Source: an uncultured Clostridia bacterium (lineage in GTDB: Bacteria; Bacillota; Clostridia; Oscillospirales; Ruminococcaceae). From it: a stretch of DNA of 64,000 bases. The position numbers were made by a program, and so were the translations under genes. The notes under the pieces were generated by a model, which worked only from the letters and a program-made list of their open reading frames with translations, was not told where the DNA came from and ran no database searches. Below, in pieces: positions 36,389 to 44,338 of the stretch (its first letter is position 1; each line of letters starts with the position of its first letter). Location: the NCBI GenBank assembly GCA_947510165.1, contig CANNSB010000002.1, positions 1-64,000 on the forward strand. Direction: 5' to 3'.

Positions 36389-38224
36389 ATGTATAAAAAG
36401 ATAGGGTTATTGTTAGAAAAAGCTAAAAAGCTTCCTATATCTCCAGGAGTTTATATAATGAAACAAGAATCTGGAAAAATTATATATATAGGAAAGGCAA
36501 AAATTCTTAAAAATAGAGTTTCTAGCTATTTTCTACAGATAAAAAAGCATGATCCAAAAGTTTTAAAGATGGTAGAGAATGTATTCGACTTTGATTTTAT
36601 AGTGACTAATAGTGAGTTTGAAGCATTGGTTCTAGAATGTAGCCTTATAAAGCAGGAGAAGCCAAAATATAATATTTTATTAAAAGATGATAAAGGATAT
36701 TATTATATAAAGATGGATTCTAAAACTAATTATCCTAGAATAGTTGCAGAAAAGAATAATCATGATAAAAATTTTGAGTATATAGGACCATATACTAGTT
36801 TTTTTGCAGTTAGCCAGATTGTGGATCAGGCAAACAGTATATTTAAACTTCCGACATGTAGCAGGGTTTTTCCTAAAGATTTTAAAAAGGAAAGACCTTG
36901 CTTAAATTATTATATTAATTTATGTACTGGAGTTTGCAAAGGAAATATTGATGAAAAAGATTATAAAAGATCTTTTTTACAAGCAAGGGAATATATAAAA
37001 GGTGGAAGTGAAAAAGCGGTTATTGTTTTAAAAAAGAAGATGGAAGTTCATTCTAATCTTTTGGAATATGAACAGGCTGGAAAATATAGAGATAAAATAA
37101 ATGCTATAAAAAAGATTTTATTAGAGCAGAAGGTTGTTTTAGAAAACAAGATAGATTTGGATGTAATTGGATATTATAAAATAGATGAAAATGTGTGTAT
37201 AAATATATTAAAGTTTAGAAAAGGAAGGCTTTCTGATAAAGAAGAAATGGTTTTTTCCGATATATATAATGTAGAAGATTTGATTTCAGATATGATTTCT
37301 TTATATTATTCTAAAATTAAGGAGATTCCTTCTTTAATTATAAGCCAAATACCTATTAGAGATGATGAGCTTATAAGTAAATATTTATCAAATTTATCTA
37401 GAAAAAAGGTTAGTATAAAAGTTCCTGAAAAAGGCGATAAAAAGTATCTTGTGGATATGGCGATAAAAAATTCTAAAGAGCTACTTTTTTATAATAGGGG
37501 AAGGGTTTTTAAAGGGAATAGAGTTTTAGAGGAATTAAAAAGTATACTTGGATTAAAGAATATTCCTATATATATAGAAGCCTATGATATATCTAATATA
37601 GGAGATTGTAATATTGTTTGTGGAATGGTTGTTTTTAAGGATGGAGTTCCTTATAAAAAAGGGTATAGAAGATTTGCGATGAAGGATATAAAAACACAGG
37701 ATGACTATGGTAGTATGAAAGAGGCGTTGATTAGAAGATTTGAGAGATATAAAAAAGAGCAACCGACAGAAGATGGGTTTGGAAAAAAGCCAGATCTTAT
37801 TCTTCTAGATGGTGGAAGCGGACATGTTTCTATGGGAGAAGCAGTTATAGATGAATTTTGTTTAAATATTCCTGTTTTTGGAATGGTTAAAGATTCTAAA
37901 CACAAAACAAAAGCTATTTCTAAAGGTGGAAAACAGATAGATATTTTTTCAGATAAACCAGTTTTTAAATTTATATCTAATATACAAGATGAAGTCCATA
38001 GATATTCTATAGATTATCAAAGAAAATTGGATAAGAAAAGAAATATAAATTTAATGCTTAGATCTTTTGATGGAATAGGAGAAAAGAAATCACAAAATTT
38101 AATTATCTATTTTAAGACTATGGAAAATATAGAAAGTGCATCTCCAGATAAAATTTCTCAAATTGCGAAGATATCTGTGGATAAAGCGAAATTGTTACAA
38201 AAATTTATAAAAGATAGTTTATAG
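36389..38224 (+). CDS. uvrC: Excinuclease ABC subunit C
   Basis: Nuclease that makes both incisions in nucleotide excision repair. GIY-YIG domain (GVYIMKQESGKIIYIGKAKI) at 20-40, Cys-rich segment (CLNYYINLCTGVC) near 170-185, UVR domain, RNase H-like endonuclease domain (IEAYDISNIGD, LLDGGSGH), and C-terminal helix-hairpin-helix (FDGIGEKKSQNL). I use ATG 36389 with AGGGGA nine bases upstream (36374-36379), not TTG 36383. 611 aa is full length. With mfd it gives this window two NER components. Confidence 0.96.
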   Translation: MYKKIGLLLEKAKKLPISPGVYIMKQESGKIIYIGKAKILKNRVSSYFLQIKKHDPKVLKMVENVFDFDFIVTNSEFEALVLECSLIKQEKPKYNILLKDDKGYYYIKMDSKTNYPRIVAEKNNHDKNFEYIGPYTSFFAVSQIVDQANSIFKLPTCSRVFPKDFKKERPCLNYYINLCTGVCKGNIDEKDYKRSFLQAREYIKGGSEKAVIVLKKKMEVHSNLLEYEQAGKYRDKINAIKKILLEQKVVLENKIDLDVIGYYKIDENVCINILKFRKGRLSDKEEMVFSDIYNVEDLISDMISLYYSKIKEIPSLIISQIPIRDDELISKYLSNLSRKKVSIKVPEKGDKKYLVDMAIKNSKELLFYNRGRVFKGNRVLEELKSILGLKNIPIYIEAYDISNIGDCNIVCGMVVFKDGVPYKKGYRRFAMKDIKTQDDYGSMKEALIRRFERYKKEQPTEDGFGKKPDLILLDGGSGHVSMGEAVIDEFCLNIPVFGMVKDSKHKTKAISKGGKQIDIFSDKPVFKFISNIQDEVHRYSIDYQRKLDKKRNINLMLRSFDGIGEKKSQNLIIYFKTMENIESASPDKISQIAKISVDKAKLLQKFIKDSL

Positions 38225-38251
38225 TTGTAATATATTTTAATTTTATTTTAA

Positions 38252-38280
38252 TTGACATTGGATATTTGGTATTATATAAT
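38252..38280 (+). promoter_or_regulatory. Consensus promoter of the first cohesin/dockerin-like gene
   Basis: TTGACA (38252-38257), 17 bases, TATAAT (38275-38280): a perfect sigma-A match. The transcript would have an untranslated leader of nearly 90 bases before the ATG at 38376; AAGGGAAG near 38361 is the ribosome binding site. Confidence 0.92.
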
Positions 38281-38375
38281 CACATAAATAATAGTTTTTA
38301 GTTATAGATAAATATATATTGTTTAATGGAATGATTATATAAGTGGTGTTTAAATAAAGGAAAAGGGAAGTTTTT

Positions 38376-39767
38376 ATGAAAGATTTATTAAAAAAAAGTA
38401 TAGCTTTTATAGCTGTAGCCTCTATGGCATTTTCTTTTTATCTAGGGGATATTGATTTAGATAAAAAGGATTCTACAGGATTCAATGGTTTAATAACTGC
38501 ATCTGCTGTAACAAGTAAAAAAGCTTTAATAGAGATGGATGTTTATAAATATATCTCTCCGACGGCTGAGAATCCTAATGGTGTTATAGGAGATAAATTA
38601 GAGGATAAAAGACTTATTCTACCAAAAGACAATTATATGCTTAAGATTAGACTTTCAGAAAATGGAGCAGATATATTAAAAAATGGAGTTTTAAGCTTGG
38701 CGACATATATAGATTATGATTCGACAAAAATCACTATAACTTCTAATTCTACAAGTGTAGATGGAGAAGTTTTATCAAGCCAAAAAGATAAAGATATCTT
38801 TGATAGTGGTCTTAAAAATGGAGGAGCTAGTGCTGTTTCCTTTAAAAAGAATATTTTTGATAATTTTATAACTAACACAGTTTCTGCAACAGCTGGTGTA
38901 GATAGAATATCTATTCTTCAGTCTGTTAAAGATGGAAATTATGGAGATGGAAATAAATTTTATAAAGGATTAGAAGCTGATGATGTAATAGCAGCCATAA
39001 CTTTTAGTGTAGATCAGATGGCAACTAGTATAGATGATAGCTTTTTAAGATTTGATTCTTCTATAAATGAGATGACAGTTTTTAACTCTGAAGTTACAGA
39101 GGATAAAACAACTTATAATAATCAATTTGATAGAGATAAACTTAGTTCTATAGAAGATTTTAAGAACACAGAAAGACTTATTGGAGAACCAAAAAACATT
39201 TCTCTAAATGTTGGAAATCCAGGAGAATTGGATCCAACAGATGATAAAACATTAAATATCTATTATAAAAAAGAGTTTAGAGACACAGGCTTTAGTGTTT
39301 TAGATGATAATGGACTGAACTATGACGCTGATTATAGGGTTTCTAGAGTTGTTACAGTTCCAGGAAGTTCTGACAAGGTAGATATTGGTTTATTTTCTTC
39401 TACAGAAAAAATTTCAAATCTTTCTATAAACCCAAATGAAATGGGCAAAATTGAGTATTCATATCCTTTAAGAAGTGGTAGAGTTGATATAAAAACAGAT
39501 AGAAGCCTTAAAACTCATTATCTTAGAGGCGATGTGAATAATGATGGTGAAATAACAAAAATTGATGAAGTTTTAGTTAATGAAGTTAATAAAAGAATTT
39601 ATAAGAATATAAAATTGGGTATTCATGAAGATAAAGATACATATTTTTTGAGAGCTATAGATGTTGATAGAGATAAATTTTCTACCCATCATGATGCATT
39701 TAGAATCCAAATGGATAGAACTGGGATACAATTGATAAAACAAGACTATTCTTATCTAGTTAAATAA
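38376..39767 (+). CDS. Secreted protein with cohesin-like and dockerin-like modules (P1)
   Basis: First and smallest (463 aa) of four related exported proteins. A signal peptide (1-25, possibly processed nearer ITASA at 40-44) leads to the shared mature start (ALIEMDVYKY). Residues about 45-235 form a beta-rich domain with the cohesin-like pattern of an LPKDNYMLKIRL strand followed by ATYIDYDSTKITI. An Ig-like module with the conserved EFRD signature follows (about 290-370). The C-terminus (383-445) is dockerin-like: first loop GDVNNDGEITKIDEVLV with Asp/Asn at calcium positions, second loop IDVDRDKFSTHHDAFRIQ. It lacks the middle module found in P3 and P4. There is no membrane anchor or LPxTG. 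The family assignment is by pattern; confidence in export is high, in module identity moderate. Confidence 0.8.
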   Translation: MKDLLKKSIAFIAVASMAFSFYLGDIDLDKKDSTGFNGLITASAVTSKKALIEMDVYKYISPTAENPNGVIGDKLEDKRLILPKDNYMLKIRLSENGADILKNGVLSLATYIDYDSTKITITSNSTSVDGEVLSSQKDKDIFDSGLKNGGASAVSFKKNIFDNFITNTVSATAGVDRISILQSVKDGNYGDGNKFYKGLEADDVIAAITFSVDQMATSIDDSFLRFDSSINEMTVFNSEVTEDKTTYNNQFDRDKLSSIEDFKNTERLIGEPKNISLNVGNPGELDPTDDKTLNIYYKKEFRDTGFSVLDDNGLNYDADYRVSRVVTVPGSSDKVDIGLFSSTEKISNLSINPNEMGKIEYSYPLRSGRVDIKTDRSLKTHYLRGDVNNDGEITKIDEVLVNEVNKRIYKNIKLGIHEDKDTYFLRAIDVDRDKFSTHHDAFRIQMDRTGIQLIKQDYSYLVK

Positions 39768-39781
39768 ATTAAATAAGATAT

Positions 39782-39818
39782 AAATAAGGAAAAATCTTTT
39801 AAAGATTTTTCCTTATTT
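39782..39818 (+). terminator. Terminator after P1
   Basis: At least a 16-bp stem (39782-39797 / 39803-39818) with a short loop, T-rich on its 3' arm (GATTTTTCCTTATTTTA). Confidence 0.88.
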
Positions 39819-39931
39819 TACATTTAGGGCTATTTTAGTATCATTTAGTGTAAAAACATTATAATTATTAATACATATAGTAAAATAAATTAACAATATA
39901 ACGATAAAATATATGAAAAGAAAAAAGATAG

Positions 39932-39960
39932 TTGATTTTATTTTTTATATGTTTTATAAT
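39932..39960 (+). promoter_or_regulatory. Promoter of the large surface protein gene (P2)
   Basis: TTGATT (39932-39937), 17 bases, TATAAT (39955-39960). The predicted leader is about 95 bases and contains the hairpin at 39997-40035. The rest of gap 39819-39931 is featureless AT-rich DNA. Confidence 0.8.
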
Positions 39961-39996
39961 TATTAATGTAGAATTCACAGGTTGATAATTATTTTG

Positions 39997-40035
39997 CATA
40001 AACTCTAAGAAGTTTTTCTAATTTCTTAGTTTATG
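39997..40035 (+). other. 5' leader hairpin of P2 mRNA
   Basis: CATAAA (39997-40002) pairs with TTTATG (40030-40035) and CTAAGAA (40005-40011) with TTCTTAG (40023-40029), with a two-base bulge and an 11-base loop. It ends 13 bases before the AGGAGG (40049-40054). A stable leader stem close to the 5' end often lengthens the life of abundant surface-protein mRNAs; that role is inferred. Confidence 0.6.
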
Positions 40036-40060
40036 ATATAAATTAAGCAGGAGGGATATA

Positions 40061-43000
40061 ATGTTTCCAAAAACTTTTAAAAGAGCCGTTGCAGTATTTT
40101 TATGTTTTGCTGTAATGATTTCTATTATTCCGCAAAGTTTCCAAGCAGATGCATTAAGTTTTTTCAAAACTACTACTAAAGCCGATTTTAAATTAGAGCT
40201 TTATAAGTATGACAAAACTAGTGTAGATTCAGAAGGCATTGGTAGCCTTGGCGATATGTTAAATCCAGATGGAGATAAAGCTATCGTAACACCAGGGGAC
40301 GAAATCGTAGTTTTAGTTAAGATGGAAAAATACGAAAAACCTTTTGGTTTTAGTGGTATCGAGTATTCTCTTGGATATGATCCAGGACAAGTTACACTTA
40401 TGACAAGTCCTGATACTGGAAGTGGAGTTGTTCCACCAGAGGGAAGCGAGCAAACAGAATTCCAAAATGCATATTGGAATAAACTAAACCCTGGAAAGTT
40501 AAAACCAGCAAATGATATATATGGTGAATTCCGTATAAGTAATTTTGATCCTTTTGGAGCTTTAGATTCTGCTGTTGAAGGACAAAGAGAAATTCAAGCT
40601 TATATATACAATTCAAATGGTGAAACTGGTATACCATATGATAAAGAAGCGAACTTTACAGGTTCTGCTGATGATCAAACAATAGGGGTTTATATATTTA
40701 AAGTTAATGATAAACCAAGTCCAACACCAGGAGTTAAACCACTTTCAGTTTTCACTGATGATGGATCTATAGTTATCTCAAACTTCACTGCTGATAACTA
40801 TGTAGATTCAACTCATATTGTTAAAGGTGGAGCTGGAGATGCTGACTTTGATGCAGTGTTTAACCCACCAGTTGATCCTGAAGTGGACATCGAAATAAAC
40901 CTACCAGATGTGAATAGCATAATAATCAGCAATGCTGATGTTTATACTGGTATAAGAGATGTTGAAATTTCAAAAATGAGTGATGGAACATTTATTCCAA
41001 AAGACTCTATAGTTAAAATATACTCACCTGATAATGTTCTTATGGCTGAATATACTTTAACTGAAACAACTACAGAAAAAACACCGGCTAAATTTACAAT
41101 CGAAAGACATGATAAATCTAACCTAGGTGGAGATTTTGGAGTTTCCGTAACATTACCAGGAAAACTAGAATCTGATAAAGTTTCTATTAAAACAAACCCA
41201 AGAGACAATAATATTAAAACAGATTCAACTCTTACAACTCCTACAGAACCAACATTAGAAATTGGCCGTCCAATCAAGGATGTAATTTCTAAAAAAGGAA
41301 CTGATGAGAGCGATAAATTACCTACATTACCAAAAAATGCTACTGTTACATATAACCCAAACACAGGTTCAGAATCTGGGACTTATAGTGCAAAAGCTGC
41401 TTTAGGTGATTGGTTCTTTGGACCTGGATCTGACCTTAATAGTGTAGGAATAGTTAAAACAAGTACATTGTTTGAAGAAAATATTATTGCTATTCCTACA
41501 GGTAATATGAAAGTTGTTAACGTAGGAACTGAAGCTGATAATAAAATCAGAAGATATGCGCATATGTATATCAGAATGACACCTCCAATCTTCGATTATA
41601 TTATGCCAGTTGCTCCAGTTTATACATCTGCAGATGATGAAAAACTAAAAGATACTAAATCTGATAAAGATGTAATCGACGTATTATTCCCAACAACTGT
41701 AAAAGCTGTTAAATCTGATGGTAGAATTTTAACACTTGTTGCAAATTGGGGACCAGATGCGGGAGTTAATAATAAGTTCGATCCTAAAGGACAAACTTAT
41801 ACTTATAAAACAAATATAAATGGTGTTGTTGCAAATAAACAACTTGCAGGACAACAAGCAATAGTTACACCTGTTACAGGTAAACTACCTGCAGAAGTTA
41901 AAGACTCCACTATTATATTACCAAAAGATAGCACTGTAACTTATGCTGAATTATTAGCTATGTTCCCTAAATCAAACGGAAATATAGAACTATTTGGAAG
42001 CATATTCGGAAATGTTGTTGGACCTACATATTCAATAGCATGGACACCAAATGCTCTTCCAGGCGATTGGGATACAAGCGTTGCTGGAAAAGAATTTAAA
42101 TTTACAGGTGCAATAACTACTGGACCTATCGATAGATGGTTAACTTATAACGATGTTAAGAGTATAACTATCACAGTTAAAATTGACGATATGGACGATA
42201 TAGTTATAATAGATCCATTACCAACTTATCCAGATGATCCAAACACAGAAGGTAGTGTAGATCCATTTAAAGGTCATCTAACATCAGCTGATGATAAACT
42301 TATTGAAAAAGCAGATACAACACAAGATATTTCTGATCTAACTTTACCAAACTTATTAGAAGTTGGAAAATTAGTTGATGGAAAAGTTGTTTCAGTTGGA
42401 TATATGAAAGCTAATTGGAATTTTGTATCAGCAATCAATGGTTCTACAAAAGATAAAATTGAATATAAAAAAGAATCATATTCTTATTCTTCTTCTGTAG
42501 ATGGCGTTAAAGCACAAATTGATGCTAAATCAGTTGTAACAGCAGTTAAAGGTTCTCTAGATGTTGCAACACCTATGGACATATTCTTAACACAAGAACA
42601 ACGTGAAGAGATATTTACGTATGAAGATTTAGTTAAATATTTCCCTTCAAGAAATGGTGATATTAAACTAGTTGATAATAAACCATATTCTAATGTTTCT
42701 TATACAATTTCATGGGCTCCTGGATCTCTTCCAGAAGATTTCTTTACAGTACAAAAAGGAACATTTAAATTTAATGGAGCTGTTTCATTAACAAAACCAA
42801 GATGGCTAACAGAAGAACCAACAATTCCATCAGAAGTTATAGTTAATGTACATGTTGATAATAGTAAAACTATTGTTGATATAGTTGATCCAGCTGATAA
42901 ATTTGAAGAAACTTATGCAGATGATGCAAGAGTAAACAAAGCATCAAGTGTTGATTCTATAATTGCTTTATTACCTCAAAACATAGAAGTTGAGATGAGT

Positions 43001-44152
43001 GATGGATCAACAGTATTTGTTCCAGCCAATTGGATACCTGATAGTCAAAAAGATTCTCAAATTGAATTAAAAGGAAAAGTTTATAATTTCACTTCAGGAA
43101 TTTTAGGACTACCAGCTGTAGTTGATCAATCTAAAGGACAGGTATCAGTAATTTCAGTTAAAGGTGAACCTGACGATACATTTAAAGATGCTACTGTAGA
43201 GATTCCTTTAGGAAATACTATATCTTCATTTGAAGAATTGGTTAAACTATTCCCACAAGGAAGCAATTTTGTTCTTCCAGTAGGCAAACATATGCCAGGA
43301 ACAGTTGCACCTTATATAATTGATTGGAACCCAAACACATTATCAGGATTTAACCCACAACAACCAGGTGCAACTAAAACATTTAAAGGTAAATTAAATC
43401 ATTTAAGTGCAAACTGGTTAACATACGATGATACTTTAGAAATAACTGTAACAGTTAAAGTTGCTGATCTACCGATAATTACACCGGAAGATGGAAACCA
43501 TGGGCTTGCAGGAAATAAAGATATTTATATGTATGTAAATCGTGGATTTAGAGATAATGATACTAAACTTGTAAATCTAGATGGAACAGAATTTACAGAT
43601 CCTTATACAATAACAAGATTTGTTGAAAAATATTCTAGCATTACTTCTACAACAATTGCTTCAGGAAGTAAAAAAGATTTACCAGAATATAATCCAACAG
43701 AAGATCTAACTTTAGGTAATGATGGAGAGAATAGTTATGGTAAATATAGAATTACTTATAATTCTACTATTTATGGTAATGTACTTCCAGCAGTAACTAA
43801 AGATGTATATGTTATCTATCTACGTGGAGATATCAACAAAGATGGTATCTTAAACGGACAGAAAAATGACACAACAAGTAACACTGATATGGGACTATTT
43901 AACAGAATAGTTAAAAGACAAGAAAAATATAACAACGGCGAAAGCGATGTTGATTATATGGCTAATCTAGTTAATGCAGGACCATTCAATGGATCATTTA
44001 ACCCTACTGCTGCATTCAGAGTGCACAACCAAGAAAGACTAGAAAAATTAATTTCTGGAATAATTGAAGTTGCACCACAACTATTTGGATACCTAGTTGA
44101 AGGTGAAGACGCTCACACAAATAAACATAAAATCAAATCTATAAACGACTAG
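40061..44152 (+). CDS. Large secreted multi-repeat protein with cohesin-like N-terminus and dockerin-like C-terminus (P2)
   Basis: A 1363-aa exported protein, second of the four. Signal peptide 1-33 (hydrophobic core VAVFLCFAVMISIIP). Residues about 43-250 hold the shared cohesin-like domain (FKLELYKYDK, TPGDEIVVLVKM, GIEYSLGYDPGQVTL). Then a module around 275-390, a linker, three Ig-like repeats of roughly 200 residues (about 515-1140), the FRD module (GFRDNDTKLVNLDG, from about 1161), and a divergent dockerin-like end: GDINKDGILNG with an insertion, and a second loop (NAGPFNGSFNPTAAFRV) that lacks the normal calcium ligands. Codons ending in C (AAC, TTC, GAC, ATC) are visibly more frequent than in neighbouring genes, suggesting high expression. 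AGGAGG is six bases before the ATG. No CBM, SLH or LPxTG was seen. Confidence 0.82.
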   Translation: MFPKTFKRAVAVFLCFAVMISIIPQSFQADALSFFKTTTKADFKLELYKYDKTSVDSEGIGSLGDMLNPDGDKAIVTPGDEIVVLVKMEKYEKPFGFSGIEYSLGYDPGQVTLMTSPDTGSGVVPPEGSEQTEFQNAYWNKLNPGKLKPANDIYGEFRISNFDPFGALDSAVEGQREIQAYIYNSNGETGIPYDKEANFTGSADDQTIGVYIFKVNDKPSPTPGVKPLSVFTDDGSIVISNFTADNYVDSTHIVKGGAGDADFDAVFNPPVDPEVDIEINLPDVNSIIISNADVYTGIRDVEISKMSDGTFIPKDSIVKIYSPDNVLMAEYTLTETTTEKTPAKFTIERHDKSNLGGDFGVSVTLPGKLESDKVSIKTNPRDNNIKTDSTLTTPTEPTLEIGRPIKDVISKKGTDESDKLPTLPKNATVTYNPNTGSESGTYSAKAALGDWFFGPGSDLNSVGIVKTSTLFEENIIAIPTGNMKVVNVGTEADNKIRRYAHMYIRMTPPIFDYIMPVAPVYTSADDEKLKDTKSDKDVIDVLFPTTVKAVKSDGRILTLVANWGPDAGVNNKFDPKGQTYTYKTNINGVVANKQLAGQQAIVTPVTGKLPAEVKDSTIILPKDSTVTYAELLAMFPKSNGNIELFGSIFGNVVGPTYSIAWTPNALPGDWDTSVAGKEFKFTGAITTGPIDRWLTYNDVKSITITVKIDDMDDIVIIDPLPTYPDDPNTEGSVDPFKGHLTSADDKLIEKADTTQDISDLTLPNLLEVGKLVDGKVVSVGYMKANWNFVSAINGSTKDKIEYKKESYSYSSSVDGVKAQIDAKSVVTAVKGSLDVATPMDIFLTQEQREEIFTYEDLVKYFPSRNGDIKLVDNKPYSNVSYTISWAPGSLPEDFFTVQKGTFKFNGAVSLTKPRWLTEEPTIPSEVIVNVHVDNSKTIVDIVDPADKFEETYADDARVNKASSVDSIIALLPQNIEVEMSDGSTVFVPANWIPDSQKDSQIELKGKVYNFTSGILGLPAVVDQSKGQVSVISVKGEPDDTFKDATVEIPLGNTISSFEELVKLFPQGSNFVLPVGKHMPGTVAPYIIDWNPNTLSGFNPQQPGATKTFKGKLNHLSANWLTYDDTLEITVTVKVADLPIITPEDGNHGLAGNKDIYMYVNRGFRDNDTKLVNLDGTEFTDPYTITRFVEKYSSITSTTIASGSKKDLPEYNPTEDLTLGNDGENSYGKYRITYNSTIYGNVLPAVTKDVYVIYLRGDINKDGILNGQKNDTTSNTDMGLFNRIVKRQEKYNNGESDVDYMANLVNAGPFNGSFNPTAAFRVHNQERLEKLISGIIEVAPQLFGYLVEGEDAHTNKHKIKSIND
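41603..43473 (+). repeat. Three diverged repeats of about 200 residues within P2
   Basis: Repeat boundaries are approximate: residues 515-735, 736-945 and 946-1140. Each has an opening adenine-rich coding stretch for TSADD/YADD-like residues, a strand pair ending in ANW (VANWGPD, KANWNFV, PANWIPD), a TYAELLAMFP / TYEDLVKYFP / SFEELVKLFP motif, an IAW/ISW/IDW-x-P motif and a closing RWLT/NWLT segment. Protein-level similarity is clear; DNA-level identity is low, so the duplication is old. Confidence 0.88.
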
Positions 44153-44165
44153 TTTTAGAATTTGA

Positions 44166-44196
44166 AAATAAGGCTAACTTTTAGTTAGCCTTATTT
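44166..44196 (+). terminator. Terminator after P2
   Basis: A 13-bp stem (44166-44178 / 44184-44196) with a 5-base loop, followed by more Ts. A textbook intrinsic terminator. Confidence 0.93.
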
Positions 44197-44261
44197 TTTA
44201 TGTATAAATATAAATTGTAAATATATGTAATCTCTAAATATTGTTAATATTATATTTTCCA

Positions 44262-44275
44262 TGTCGAATTATAAT
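44262..44275 (+). promoter_or_regulatory. Possible P3 promoter with Spo0A-like box
   Basis: TATAAT (44270-44275) is a perfect -10. No good -35 is present; instead TGTCGAA (44262-44268), an exact match to the Spo0A box TGNCGAA, ends one base upstream of the -10. This could mean Spo0A control, although such a 7-mer is expected several times by chance in 64 kb. Confidence 0.35.
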
Positions 44276-44338
44276 ATAAGTAATTTAAAAAGTTTGTGAT
44301 AAACATTCTTTATAAGTTAGATGTTAGGAGAGATAATT

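Noticed and set aside
40942-41364. 140-codon minus-strand frame within P2
   Set aside because: Antisense shadow of P2 with no ribosome binding site or promoter; P2 repeats and domains are continuous across it.
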